64,000 nucleotides of DNA from Pseudomonas protegens (GTDB taxonomy: Bacteria > Pseudomonadota > Gammaproteobacteria > Pseudomonadales > Pseudomonadaceae). The stretch covers positions 5,193,001 to 5,257,000 of the forward strand of contig NZ_CP060201.1 of assembly GCF_013407925.2 (NCBI RefSeq). The letters are read 5' to 3'. Below the pieces are notes generated by a model. It was not told the DNA's origin, did no database searches, and saw nothing but the letters and a program-made list of their open reading frames with translations. Of this stretch, positions 9,533 through 20,063 are shown piece by piece. Within the stretch, counting starts at the first letter, position 1. Each line of letters starts with the position of its first letter. A program made the translations under genes and the position numbers.

Positions 9533-10492
9533 ATGCACGTCTCGTCCGGTCGTTGGGTCTATGGCTTGTTCCTCGCCTTATTGACCGCGCTGTTGTGGGG
9601 CATCCTGCCCATCAAGCTCAAGCAAGTACTGCAGGTGATGGACCCGGTGACCGTGACCTGGTTTCGCCTGCTGGTGTCCGGCGGCTGCCTGTTTTTCTAT
9701 CTGGCGGCGGTGGGGCGCTTGCCGCGCTGGCGCGCGCTCGGCCCGAAAGGGGCATGGCTGGTACCGATCTCGGTCTTGGGGCTGGTGGGCAATTACGTGC
9801 TGTACCTGATGGGCCTGAACCTGCTGAGCCCGGGCACCGCGCAACTGGTGGTGCAGATGGGGCCGATCCTGCTGCTGATCGCCAGCGTCTTCGTGTTCAA
9901 GGAGCGCTTCAGCCTGGGGCAGGGCCTGGGCTTGCTGGTGCTGCTGCTCGGTTTCGGGCTGTTCTTCAATCAGCGCCTGACCGAGCTGCTGACCTCCCTG
10001 AGTGACTACACCGCTGGAGTTCTGACCATTCTCGCGGCTTCGGCGGTCTGGACCTTTTATGCCTTGGGCCAGAAGCAGTTGTTGAGCGTGTGGAATTCAT
10101 TGCAGGTGATGATGGTGATCTACCTGTTCTGTGCACTGTTGCTCACCCCGTGGGTGCATCCCCTGGAGGCTCTGGAGCTGAGTCCGTTGCAAGGCTGGCT
10201 GTTGCTGGCCTGTTGCCTGAACACCCTGATTGCCTATGGCGCCTTTGCCGAAGCCCTGGCCCATTGGGAGGCGTCGCGGGTCAGTGCGACCCTGGCGATC
10301 ACGCCGCTGGTGACCTTTGCCGCGGTGGCCTGGGCGGCCTGGGTCTGGCCGGAGTACGTGCACGCCGAACAGATCAATGGCCTGGGTTATGGCGGGGCGT
10401 TGCTGGTGGTACTGGGCTCGGCCTTGACGGCGTTGGGGCCGTCACTGATGGCGGGGTTGCGCGCTCGGCGCCAGCGGGTTGCTGCGGGGTGA
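9533..10492 (+). CDS. EamA/DMT family transporter (RarD-like)
   Basis: About 319 residues, mostly hydrophobic, with ~10 predicted membrane helices in two repeats. It starts MHVSSGRWVYGLFLALLTAL, and helix 1 carries LLWGILPIKLK. The start at 9533 has GGGG upstream; an in-frame ATG at 9497 is a weaker option. The fold is the drug/metabolite transporter superfamily of inner-membrane exporters. The segment with VTVTWFRLLVSGG resembles the RarD branch. The substrate is unknown, and the neighbours give no hint. Confidence 0.82.
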   Translation: MHVSSGRWVYGLFLALLTALLWGILPIKLKQVLQVMDPVTVTWFRLLVSGGCLFFYLAAVGRLPRWRALGPKGAWLVPISVLGLVGNYVLYLMGLNLLSPGTAQLVVQMGPILLLIASVFVFKERFSLGQGLGLLVLLLGFGLFFNQRLTELLTSLSDYTAGVLTILAASAVWTFYALGQKQLLSVWNSLQVMMVIYLFCALLLTPWVHPLEALELSPLQGWLLLACCLNTLIAYGAFAEALAHWEASRVSATLAITPLVTFAAVAWAAWVWPEYVHAEQINGLGYGGALLVVLGSALTALGPSLMAGLRARRQRVAAG

Positions 10493-10494
10493 AC

Positions 10495-10552
10495 TTCGCT
10501 GGCAAGCCAGCTCCTACAGAGGTGTGGCGGTAGGAGCTGGCTTGCCCGCGAA
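10495..10552. repeat. REP/BIME inverted pair between the EamA transporter and fumC
   Basis: Facing arms TTCGCTGGCAAGCCAGCTCC (from 10495) and GGAGCTGGCTTGCCCGCGAA (to 10552), with about 12 bases between. It lies exactly between two convergent genes, starting 2 bases after one stop and ending 12 bases before the other. It can form a long hairpin on either strand and probably serves as the 3' end of both transcripts. Confidence 0.9.
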
Positions 10553-10564
10553 AAAGACGCCGCG

Positions 10565-11959
<1,395 letters not shown>

Positions 11960-12153
11960 CGTGACATTCCTCCAAGTCTGACTGGCCAGTTTAGGCCCTG
12001 ATCCGCGGCTCGGGTTCCGTGCCAGGAGGTTTTGTGTCGGTTACCCGGGCAAAACCTTGGCTCGCCGGGGAGTGGGGTTGAGGGACGCGGATTAATAGGC
12101 GCAGAATGGGCGCCCTTGGGGTTCTACCTCGCCTGCTAGATAAAGGAAACTCG

Positions 12154-12669
12154 ATGACCCGTTTTCGTGCCATCTGTACCGCGGTTGTTCTGGTGTGTGC
12201 CAGCGGCCAGGTTCTTGCCGATACCGCCAGCCACAACGCCAGTGCCGAGGCCTTCCTGACCCTGGCCCATGCGGACAAGCTCGGTACGCCGGTGTACATG
12301 CAAGTCCAGCAAATGTTCGCCCAGCGTTTTGAACAGACCAAAGCCCCCGAATCCAAACGTGCCCTGCTGGAAACCTACCAGGCCAAGGCCAACGCCGCCC
12401 TGGACCAGGCCATTGGCTGGAACAAGCTGAAACCGGACATGGTCAAGCTCTACACCAGCAACTTCAGCGAGTCCGAGCTCAAGGACCTGGTAGCGTTCTA
12501 CCAGTCGCCACTGGGCAAGAAAGTCCTGGAAAAAATGCCCCAGCTGACCCAGCAATCGGCGCAGATGACCCAGGCCAAGCTGGAAAGCGCGGTGCCGGTA
12601 GTGAACAAGCTGCTGGCCGACATGACCGCCGAGCTCGAGCCCAAGGCTGCACCGGCGAAGAAGAAGTAA
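12154..12669 (+). CDS. DUF2059 domain-containing exported protein
   Basis: 171 residues beginning MTRFRAICTAVVLVCASGQV, then LADT, a clear Sec signal peptide with cleavage after about residue 23. The start at 12154 has AAAGGAAA upstream. The mature part is helical and holds the DUF2059 core (a conserved hydrophobic helix followed by ELKDLVAFYQSPLGKKVLEK). The C-terminus is Lys/Ala-rich. The family is periplasmic and of unknown function. It is followed 12 bases later by the bolA-type gene, so they are probably co-transcribed. Confidence 0.82.
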   Translation: MTRFRAICTAVVLVCASGQVLADTASHNASAEAFLTLAHADKLGTPVYMQVQQMFAQRFEQTKAPESKRALLETYQAKANAALDQAIGWNKLKPDMVKLYTSNFSESELKDLVAFYQSPLGKKVLEKMPQLTQQSAQMTQAKLESAVPVVNKLLADMTAELEPKAAPAKKK

Positions 12670-12681
12670 GCGGAGCCCGCA

Positions 12682-12981
12682 ATGACCATGCAACAACGTA
12701 TCGAAGCGGCGCTCGGGGCATTGCAGCCCGAGCACCTGCAAGTGCTGGATGAAAGCCACATGCACAGCCGTGGCCTGGAAACCCACTTCAAGGCGGTACT
12801 GGTCAGCGAGCAGTTCGCCGGCCTCAACAGCGTCAAGCGCCACCAGAAGGTCTACGCCACCCTGGGTGAGCTGATGAGTCAATTCCATGCGTTGGCGCTG
12901 CACACTTACACCCCCGAGGAGTGGTCGAAGATCGGTGTGGCTCCGGCTTCGCCGACCTGCGCTGGGGGCAGCAAGCATTAA
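12682..12981 (+). CDS. BolA family protein
   Basis: A 99-residue BolA fold: RIEAALGALQPEHLQVLDES, then HMHSRGLETHFKAVLVSEQF, and the family's conserved RHQKVYATLGE helix with the invariant His. BolA proteins work with monothiol glutaredoxins in iron-sulfur or iron homeostasis and affect morphology and stress responses. It is encoded just after the DUF2059 gene and ends in a strong intrinsic terminator. Which BolA paralogue it is (BolA or IbaG type) is not certain; the conserved SRGLETHFKAV region favours the BolA type. Confidence 0.88.
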   Translation: MTMQQRIEAALGALQPEHLQVLDESHMHSRGLETHFKAVLVSEQFAGLNSVKRHQKVYATLGELMSQFHALALHTYTPEEWSKIGVAPASPTCAGGSKH

Positions 12982-13006
12982 TAGCGGTTTTTTTGATAGA
13001 ATCCGC

Positions 13007-13039
13007 AACGCGCTGCTTACGTCGGCGCGTTTTTTTTTT
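13007..13039 (+). terminator. Intrinsic terminator after the bolA-type gene
   Basis: AACGCGC (13007-13013) pairs with GCGCGTT (13025-13031) across an 11-base loop, and about eight more T follow directly. It is the best-formed rho-independent terminator near here and closes the DUF2059-bolA unit before trhO. Confidence 0.85.
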
Positions 13040-13086
13040 GCATCCGGTTCACCCTTTACGAGGGTAGCCACCTGGAGAGATTTCCC

Positions 13087-14028
13087 ATGACACAACCCAT
13101 TGTCGTGGCGGCACTGTACAAGTTCGTCACCCTCGAAGATTACGTCAGCCTGCGCGAGCCCCTGCTGCAGGCCATGCTCGATAACGGCATCAAGGGCACC
13201 CTGCTGATCGCCGAAGAAGGCATCAACGGCACGGTTTCCGGCAGCCGCGAAGGCATCGACGGGCTGCTGGCCTGGCTGAAGAACGATCCGCGCATGATCG
13301 ATATCGATCACAAAGAGTCGTATTGCGACGAGCAGCCGTTCTACCGCACCAAGGTCAAGCTCAAGAAAGAGATCGTCACCCTGGGCGTGCCCGGCGTCGA
13401 CCCCAACAAGAAAGTCGGCACCTATGTCGAGCCCCGGGACTGGAACGCCCTGATCAGCGATCCCGAAGTGTTGTTGATCGATACCCGTAACGACTACGAA
13501 GTCTCCATCGGTACCTTCGAAGGCGCCATCGACCCCAAGACCACCAGCTTCCGCGAGTTTCCGGACTACATCAAAGCCAACTTCGACCCGAGCAAACACA
13601 AGAAGGTGGCGATGTTCTGCACTGGCGGCATCCGCTGCGAGAAGGCGTCGAGCTACATGCTCAGCGAGGGTTTCGACGAGGTGTTCCACCTCAAGGGCGG
13701 GATTCTCAAGTACCTCGAAGAGGTGCCGCAGCAAGAGAGCAAGTGGCAGGGCGACTGCTTCGTGTTCGATAACCGCGTCACCGTTCGCCACGACCTGAGC
13801 GAAGGCGACTACGATCAATGTCATGCCTGCCGCACTCCGGTGAGCGTCGAGGATCGCGCCTCCGAGCACTATGTGCCCGGTATCAGTTGCCCGCATTGCT
13901 GGGACAAACTGAGCGAGAAGACCCGCCGCAGCGCCATTGACCGGCAGAAGCAGATCGAATTGGCCAAGGCGCGCAACATGCCGCACCCGATCGGTTACAA
14001 CTACAAGCAATCTTCCTCCGAGGCTTGA
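13087..14028 (+). CDS. trhO: tRNA uridine-34 hydroxylase, rhodanese family
   Basis: 313 residues. The N-terminal part is the YceA/TrhO-specific acylphosphatase-like domain ([19 protein letters not shown]). A rhodanese domain follows, with active-site [11 protein letters not shown]. The C-terminus carries a Cys-rich motif (CHACR and CPHCWDKL). TrhO makes 5-hydroxyuridine at tRNA position 34 using oxygen, a precursor of cmo5U. The start is 87 bases from the previous gene, after GGAGAG, and the dsbA-like gene starts 3 bases past the stop. Confidence 0.92.
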   Translation: MTQPIVVAALYKFVTLEDYVSLREPLLQAMLDNGIKGTLLIAEEGINGTVSGSREGIDGLLAWLKNDPRMIDIDHKESYCDEQPFYRTKVKLKKEIVTLGVPGVDPNKKVGTYVEPRDWNALISDPEVLLIDTRNDYEVSIGTFEGAIDPKTTSFREFPDYIKANFDPSKHKKVAMFCTGGIRCEKASSYMLSEGFDEVFHLKGGILKYLEEVPQQESKWQGDCFVFDNRVTVRHDLSEGDYDQCHACRTPVSVEDRASEHYVPGISCPHCWDKLSEKTRRSAIDRQKQIELAKARNMPHPIGYNYKQSSSEA

Positions 14029-14031
14029 GCC

Positions 14032-14667
14032 ATGTCTGCCCGCCTGCTCTATGTGATGGACCCGATGTGTTCATGGTGCTGGGGTTTTGCGCCCGTGGCC
14101 CAGGCCCTGGCAGAGCAGGCCCAGGCCGCCGGCGTCGAGCTGCATCTGGTGGTGGGCGGCTTGCGCACCGGCAGCGGCTCGGCGCTGGAGCCCAACACCC
14201 GGCGCTATATTCTTGAGCACTGGCAGGCGGTGCAGCAGGCTACGGGGCAGCCGTTCACCTTCGCGGGCGCCTTGCCCGATGGCTTTGTCTATGACACTGA
14301 ACCGGCTTGTCGGGCGATCGTCACCGCCCGGAGCCTGGCCCCGGACTGTGCCTGGAAACTATTGGGGCTGATCCAGCGGGCGTTCTATGTCGAAGGCCGT
14401 GATGTCACCCTGGCCAGCGTGCTGGTCGAGCTGGCGGAGCAGGCCGGGGTGCCGCGGATCGAATTCGCAGAAGCATTCGACCGGGCCGAGCAGCACGCGG
14501 CCACGGCAGCGGACTTCACCTGGGTCCAGGACCTGGGGATCGCTGGATTTCCCACCTTGCTGGCGGAGCGCAACGGCCAGTTGGCGCTGCTGACCAATGG
14601 CTATCAGCCGCTGAGCGAGTTGTCGCCGTTGCTCGGGCGCTGGCTGGAGCGCGCCGCCTGTGCCTGA
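14032..14667 (+). CDS. DsbA family protein (FrnE-like thioredoxin fold)
   Basis: 211 residues starting MSARLLYVMDPMCSWCWGFA. The thioredoxin-like CxxC is Cys13-Ser-Trp-Cys16. No signal peptide is seen, so the protein is cytoplasmic and not a periplasmic DsbA. The late segment DLGIAGFPTLLAERNGQLAL contains the cis-proline loop (GFPT) typical of the fold. The likely role is disulfide reductase/isomerase or a stress-related oxidoreductase. It is wedged between trhO (3-base gap) and an ABC transporter gene whose start overlaps its end by 8 bases, so all three are probably in one operon. Confidence 0.85.
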   Translation: MSARLLYVMDPMCSWCWGFAPVAQALAEQAQAAGVELHLVVGGLRTGSGSALEPNTRRYILEHWQAVQQATGQPFTFAGALPDGFVYDTEPACRAIVTARSLAPDCAWKLLGLIQRAFYVEGRDVTLASVLVELAEQAGVPRIEFAEAFDRAEQHAATAADFTWVQDLGIAGFPTLLAERNGQLALLTNGYQPLSELSPLLGRWLERAACA

Positions 14668-16480
14668 GCCGGTCGAATCCAGCGTACCCGGCAAAATCGT
14701 CGATCGTCTGAGCTGGGGTGAAATCCGTCGTCTGGCCTTGCACCACCGGAAATCGCTGTGGATCGCCAATGGCGTGGCCGTGCTGGCCACGCTGTGCAGC
14801 GTGCCGATTCCGCTGTTGCTGCCATTGCTGGTGGACGAGGTGCTGCTGGGGCATGGCAATGCTGCGCTGCAGGTCATGAACCGGTTCCTGCCTCAGGGCT
14901 GGCAGAGCGCGGCGGGCTATATCGGCCTGATGCTGCTGGCGACCCTGATCCTGCGTTGCTCCGCCCTGGTGTTCAACGTGGTCCAGGCGCGGCTGTTCGC
15001 TGGTCTGGCCAAGGACATCGTCTACCGCATCCGTGTGCGCCTGATCGAGCGGCTCAAGCGTATTTCCCTGGGGGAATACGAAAGCCTGGGCGGCGGCACG
15101 GTCACCACTCACCTGGTCACCGATCTGGACACCGTGGACAAGTTCGTCGGGGAAACCCTGAGCCGTTTCCTGGTGGCCATGCTGACCCTGGTGGGCACGG
15201 CCGGCATCCTGATGTGGATGCACTGGAAGCTGGCGCTGCTGATCCTGCTGTTCAACCCGCTGGTGATCTTTGCCACGGTGCAGTTGGGCAAGCGGGTCAA
15301 GCACCTGAAGAAGCTGGAAAACGACAGCACCTCGCGCTTCACCCAGGCTCTGACCGAGACGCTGGAGGCGATTCAGGAAATTCGAGCCGGCAACCGACAG
15401 GGCTACTTTCTCGGCCGCCTGGGACGGCGTGCCGAAGAGGTGCGCGATTATGCCGTGGCCTCGCAGTGGAAGAGCGATGCCTCTGGCCGGGCCAGCGGTC
15501 TGCTGTTTCAGTTCGGCATCGATATCTTCCGCGCCGCAGCGATGCTCACGGTGCTGTTTTCCGACCTGTCCATCGGCCAAATGCTGGCGGTATTCAGCTA
15601 CCTGTGGTTCATGATCGGCCCGGTGGAGCAACTGCTGAACCTGCAATACGCCTATTACGCCGCCGGTGGCGCCCTGACCCGGATCAACGAGTTGTTGGCG
15701 CGGGCCGACGAGCCGCAGTACAGCGGTGGTGCGGATCCGTTCCTGGGCTGCGAAACCGTTGGCATCGAGGTTCGCGGCCTGAGCTTTGGCTACGGCGACG
15801 AACGGGTGCTGGACAACCTGAACCTGTCCATTGCGCCTGGCGAAAAGGTGGCCATTGTCGGCGCCAGTGGCGGTGGCAAGAGCACCCTGGTGCAGCTGTT
15901 GCTGGGGTTGTACACGCCACAGACCGGGGTGATCCGTTTTGGTGGCGCGACCCAGCAGGACATCGGCCTGGAAACGGTGCGCGATAACGTTGCCGTGGTG
16001 TTGCAGCATCCTGCGCTGTTCAACGACACCATTCGCGCCAACCTGACCATGGGCCGCGAGCGCAATGACAACGCCTGCTGGCAGGCGCTGGAAATCGCCC
16101 AGTTGGACAGCACCGTCAGGGCCTTGCCGCAGGGACTGGACAGCGTGGTCGGGCGTTCCGGCGTGCGCTTGTCCGGTGGCCAGCGTCAGCGCCTGGCCAT
16201 TGCGCGGATGGTCCTGGCCGAGCCCAAGGTGGTGATCCTCGACGAAGCCACCTCTGCCCTGGATGCCGCTACCGAGTACAACCTGCATCAAGCCTTGACG
16301 CGTTTTCTGCGTGGGCGGACTACGCTGATCATTGCTCATCGCCTGTCGGCGGTAAAACAGGCCGACCGGGTTTTAGTGTTCGATGGCGGGCAGATTGCCG
16401 AAGATGGCGACCATCAGCAGCTTATTGCCGATGGCGGCCTTTATGCCAAGCTTTACGGGCATCTGCAGCAGGTTCGATAG
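14660..16480 (+). CDS. ABC transporter, fused permease and ATPase
   Basis: 606 residues starting at GTG 14660, overlapping the preceding stop by 8 bases. Six membrane helices occupy about residues 30-310. The ATPase follows with Walker A GASGGGKST (about residue 400), signature LSGGQRQRLAIAR, Walker B VVILDEATSALD and the switch histidine in IIAHRLS. It is a half-transporter that dimerises to export a lipid, peptide or drug. The family (MsbA/MdlB type) does not fix the substrate. No partner half-transporter or outer-membrane protein lies nearby, so a homodimer is likely. Confidence 0.9.
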   Translation: MPEPVESSVPGKIVDRLSWGEIRRLALHHRKSLWIANGVAVLATLCSVPIPLLLPLLVDEVLLGHGNAALQVMNRFLPQGWQSAAGYIGLMLLATLILRCSALVFNVVQARLFAGLAKDIVYRIRVRLIERLKRISLGEYESLGGGTVTTHLVTDLDTVDKFVGETLSRFLVAMLTLVGTAGILMWMHWKLALLILLFNPLVIFATVQLGKRVKHLKKLENDSTSRFTQALTETLEAIQEIRAGNRQGYFLGRLGRRAEEVRDYAVASQWKSDASGRASGLLFQFGIDIFRAAAMLTVLFSDLSIGQMLAVFSYLWFMIGPVEQLLNLQYAYYAAGGALTRINELLARADEPQYSGGADPFLGCETVGIEVRGLSFGYGDERVLDNLNLSIAPGEKVAIVGASGGGKSTLVQLLLGLYTPQTGVIRFGGATQQDIGLETVRDNVAVVLQHPALFNDTIRANLTMGRERNDNACWQALEIAQLDSTVRALPQGLDSVVGRSGVRLSGGQRQRLAIARMVLAEPKVVILDEATSALDAATEYNLHQALTRFLRGRTTLIIAHRLSAVKQADRVLVFDGGQIAEDGDHQQLIADGGLYAKLYGHLQQVR

Positions 16481-16680
16481 TCTTGAGTTTTATCCGGCTT
16501 TCTGTGCTTAGTGCTTGAATTTCCTGGTGGAATAACCGTTTCAGCCTGAGGCAGCGGCCGTTTCCTCTTGCTGGGCAGGTCCGTTCGCCCTGCGTCGGGT
16601 CTGAGGAAATTAGCCTAATCTGTGCTGGCTGGGACGGGACTACTGGGTGTTCATTTGGCAGTGCGCGAGCAAGGACCCTC

Positions 16681-19140
16681 ATGAAGCAAAAGCGGACTTT
16701 CGCAACGCCGCGGTTGTTGGGCATCGTCTGGCCCTTTATCGCCGTGGTGTTATTCCAAGCCTTGTTGGGCGGCCTCAGCCTCTATGTCCTGTCGGCAGTG
16801 CGTGGTTATGTGGCCGGCGAAAGCCTGTGGTCCAAAGGCCAGAAGGACGCCATCTACTACCTCAATCTGTACGCCGACAGCCGCGACGAAGGCACCTTTC
16901 TCAAATACCAGAACGCCATAGCCGTGCCTCAGGGCGGGCATGAGCTACGGGTGGCCCTGGATCGTCAGCCGCCGGATCTCGAGGCGGCGCGGCTGGGGAT
17001 TCTCAAGGGCGGCAATCACCCGGATGACGTCCCCAGTCTGATCTGGCTGTACCTCAACTTCCGCCATTTCAGTTACCTGGAAAAGGCCATCGATTTGTGG
17101 ACCGTGGGCGACGGCTACCTGCTGCAGCTCGATACGGTGGCCCGCGAGATGCACCGGGGGATCGGCAGCAACAACGCCAGCGAAGCCGACGTGCAACGTT
17201 GGAAGAGTCAGATCTTTGCCATCAACGATGGGGTCACACCGGCGGCCAAGGCCTTCAGCGACGCTCTGGGAGAGGGCTCGCGGGTGATTCTGCGCCTGTT
17301 GCTGGTGACCAACCTGGCCACGGCGCTGGTCCTGATTGCCCTGGCGCTGCTGCGCACCCACATGCTGTTGGCCCAGCGCCATGCCTTTGCCGACGCCTTG
17401 CAGCTGGAGAAAGAGCGTGCGCAGATTACCCTGCAGTCCATTGGCGACGGGGTGATCACCACGGATGTCGAGGGTGCCATTGCCTATATGAACCCGGCCG
17501 CGGAAGAGTTGACCCGCTGGAAGGCTGAGCAGGCGGTGGGGTTGCCCCTGGCTGCCCTGTTCAATCTGCTGGACGAGAATGCCCAGACCGATGGGTTCAC
17601 CCTGATCGAGCACATTCTCAGTGGCCAGCTCAGTGGTGGCAGCGAACATTCCAAGCTGATCCAGCGCCTGGATGGCAGCACGGTTTCGGTGACCCTGGTG
17701 GGCGCGCCAATCCGTAATGCCGGCAAGGTCAGTGGCACGGTGCTGGTGCTGCATGACATGACTCAGGAGCGACAGTACATCGCCAATCTGTCCTGGCAGG
17801 CGACCCACGATGCGCTGACCGGGTTGGCCAATCGCCGCGAGTTCGAGTTCCGTCTGGAGCAGGCGCTGCACAACCTGATCCGCCAGCCGGCCCGGCACGC
17901 ATTGATGTTCCTGGACCTGGACCAGTTCAAGCTGGTCAACGACACCTGTGGGCATGCCGCCGGAGATGAGTTGCTGCGGCATATTTGTGCGCTGCTGCAG
18001 TCGGGTCTGCGGGAAGGTGACACCCTGGCGCGGTTGGGGGGCGACGAGTTCGGGATTCTCCTGGAAAACTGCTCGCCGGAGGCCGCGGAAAAGATTGCCG
18101 AGGGGCTGCGTCAGACCGTGCAGAACCTGCACTTTGTCTGGAAGGGCCGGCCGTTCGTCACCACGGTGAGTATCGGTCTGGTGCATATCGCCCAGACCCC
18201 GACCACCCTGGAGGCGTCATTGCGAGCGGCGGACATGGCTTGCTACATGGCCAAGGAAAAAGGGCGCAACCGGGTTCAGGTCTACCATGCCGACGATTCC
18301 GAGCTTTCCCTGCGATTCGGCGAAATGGCCTGGGTCCAGCGCCTGCATATGGCTCTTGAGGAGAACCGCTTCTGTCTCTATTCCCAGGAGATCACGGCCC
18401 TGGGTCATACCGAGCGTGAAGGTGGCCATGTCGAGATTCTCCTGCGCCTGCACGACGAGGCCGGCCGGATGATCCTGCCGGACAGTTTTATCCCGGCGGC
18501 GGAGCGCTACGGCCTTATGACCTCTCTGGATCGCTGGGTGGTGCAGAACGTATTCAAGGTCATTGCCCAGTGCATCGCCGAGGGGCGTGAAGGGCCCATG
18601 GCCATGTGCGCGATCAACCTGTCGGGGATCACCATTGGCGACGACGAGTTTCTCGACTTCCTGAGGGAGCAGTTCATTGTCTATGGCGTACCGCCGCAGA
18701 TGATCTGCTTTGAAATAACCGAAACCAGTGCGATTGCCAATTTGGGCAGCGCGATCCGTTTTATAAATGAACTCAAGGGCTTGGGCTGCCATTTTTCGCT
18801 GGACGACTTTTGTGCGGGAATGTCGTCGTTCGCTTATCTCAAACATTTGCCTGTAGACTTCCTCAAGATCGATGGAAGTTTCGTAAAGGATATGCTGGAC
18901 GACCCGATTAACCGCGCCATGGTCGAAGTGATCAACCACATCGGTCATGTCATGGGTAAGCGCACGATTGCCGAGTTTGTCGAAACGCCGCAGATAGAGC
19001 AGGCCTTGCTTGAGATCGGCGTGGATTATGCTCAAGGCTACATTGTTGAACGCCCGCAATTGTTTACCTGTGACAGCCTGCAGTGTCGGCCCGTGCGACC
19101 ACGGCCCCTGTTGTTCAAGGCGCCCGGCACCTTCCGTTGA
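16681..19140 (+). CDS. Membrane PAS-GGDEF-EAL c-di-GMP enzyme
   Basis: 819 residues. The first membrane helix is near residues 13-33, then a ~170-residue periplasmic sensor, a second helix near 205-225, a PAS domain (about 240-360), GGDEF (about 370-530) and EAL (about 545-800). The cyclase site LARLGGDEFGI is intact, and REGD five residues before it forms an inhibitory I-site. The phosphodiesterase half has EIL in place of EAL but keeps the catalytic Glu. It also keeps INLSG, FEITET, DDFCAG and FLKIDG, so both activities are possible. The signal sensed is unknown. undA starts 44 bases downstream, probably on the same transcript. Confidence 0.9.
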   Translation: MKQKRTFATPRLLGIVWPFIAVVLFQALLGGLSLYVLSAVRGYVAGESLWSKGQKDAIYYLNLYADSRDEGTFLKYQNAIAVPQGGHELRVALDRQPPDLEAARLGILKGGNHPDDVPSLIWLYLNFRHFSYLEKAIDLWTVGDGYLLQLDTVAREMHRGIGSNNASEADVQRWKSQIFAINDGVTPAAKAFSDALGEGSRVILRLLLVTNLATALVLIALALLRTHMLLAQRHAFADALQLEKERAQITLQSIGDGVITTDVEGAIAYMNPAAEELTRWKAEQAVGLPLAALFNLLDENAQTDGFTLIEHILSGQLSGGSEHSKLIQRLDGSTVSVTLVGAPIRNAGKVSGTVLVLHDMTQERQYIANLSWQATHDALTGLANRREFEFRLEQALHNLIRQPARHALMFLDLDQFKLVNDTCGHAAGDELLRHICALLQSGLREGDTLARLGGDEFGILLENCSPEAAEKIAEGLRQTVQNLHFVWKGRPFVTTVSIGLVHIAQTPTTLEASLRAADMACYMAKEKGRNRVQVYHADDSELSLRFGEMAWVQRLHMALEENRFCLYSQEITALGHTEREGGHVEILLRLHDEAGRMILPDSFIPAAERYGLMTSLDRWVVQNVFKVIAQCIAEGREGPMAMCAINLSGITIGDDEFLDFLREQFIVYGVPPQMICFEITETSAIANLGSAIRFINELKGLGCHFSLDDFCAGMSSFAYLKHLPVDFLKIDGSFVKDMLDDPINRAMVEVINHIGHVMGKRTIAEFVETPQIEQALLEIGVDYAQGYIVERPQLFTCDSLQCRPVRPRPLLFKAPGTFR

Positions 19141-19184
19141 AACCTCTTTTGGGTCCGCACATCACAATCAAAAGGAGTCCGACA

Positions 19185-19970
19185 GTGATCGATACATTCA
19201 ACCGAACCGGCCCGCTCATGGAAGCTGCCAGCTACCCCGCCTGGACCCAGCAATTGATCCAGGACTGCAGCGAGAGTAAGCGCCGTGTGGTGGAGCATGA
19301 GCTGTACCAGCGCATGCGCGACAACAAGCTCAGCGCCAAAATCATGCGCCAGTACCTGATCGGCGGCTGGCCGGTGGTTGAGCAGTTTGCCCTGTACATG
19401 GCGCAGAACCTGACCAAGACCCGTTTTGCCCGCCACCCCGGCGAGGACATGGCGCGCCGCTGGCTGATGCGCAACATTCGTGTCGAACTCAACCATGCCG
19501 ATTACTGGGTGCACTGGAGTCGGGCCCACGGGGTGACCCTGGAAGACTTGCAGGCCCAGCAAGTGCCGCCGGAGCTGCACGCCCTGAGTCACTGGTGCTG
19601 GCACACCAGCTCGGCGGATTCGCTGATCGTGGCTATCGCGGCCACCAACTACGCCATCGAAGGCGCGACGGGCGAATGGTCGGCCCTGGTTTGCTCCAGC
19701 GGTGTCTATGCTGCCGCGTTCCCTGAAGAGGAGCGCAAGCGCGCCATGAAGTGGCTGAAGATGCATGCCCAGTACGATGATGCTCATCCCTGGGAAGCGT
19801 TGGAGATCATTGTCACCCTGGCGGGCCTGAATCCGAGCAAGGCTCTGCAAGCCGAGCTGCGGCAGGCGATCTGCAAGAGCTATGACTACATGTTCCTGTT
19901 TCTGGAGCGTTGCATGCAGCAGGAAAAGGCCACGGTAACCCGCGAGCGTCTCGCGCTGGTTGAAGGGTAA
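19185..19970 (+). CDS. undA: 1-undecene synthase UndA (heme-oxygenase-fold diiron oxidase)
   Basis: 261 residues from GTG 19185, chosen because AAAAGGAG lies just upstream. The protein has the TenA/PqqC-like heme-oxygenase fold. Counting from that start, the metal ligands fall at Glu101 and His104 (VELNHADYW), Glu159 (YAIEGATGEW) and His194 (KMHAQYDDAH), with Glu66 (PVVEQFALYM) a further candidate. These are the residues I recall for P. protegens UndA, which oxidatively decarboxylates lauric acid to the volatile 1-undecene. Generic annotation as a thiaminase or TenA regulator would be misleading, because the Glu-x-x-His metal motif is not a feature of TenA. The gene follows the GGDEF-EAL gene closely. 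Confidence 0.85.
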   Translation: MIDTFNRTGPLMEAASYPAWTQQLIQDCSESKRRVVEHELYQRMRDNKLSAKIMRQYLIGGWPVVEQFALYMAQNLTKTRFARHPGEDMARRWLMRNIRVELNHADYWVHWSRAHGVTLEDLQAQQVPPELHALSHWCWHTSSADSLIVAIAATNYAIEGATGEWSALVCSSGVYAAAFPEEERKRAMKWLKMHAQYDDAHPWEALEIIVTLAGLNPSKALQAELRQAICKSYDYMFLFLERCMQQEKATVTRERLALVEG

Positions 19971-20063
19971 GGCAAGGGCGCGCGGGCAGGTCGATGGTCG
20001 CAGGCGTTGGGCGCTTGTGACGATGGCGTTGCCCGCAACTGCCCGTAAGGTGTGGCCTGGCGT

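Noticed and set aside
16681..19140. Inactive phosphodiesterase because EAL reads EIL
   Set aside because: The catalytic Glu is kept, and the other EAL-domain motifs (INLSG, FEITET, DDFCAG, FLKIDG) are present, so inactivity cannot be claimed.
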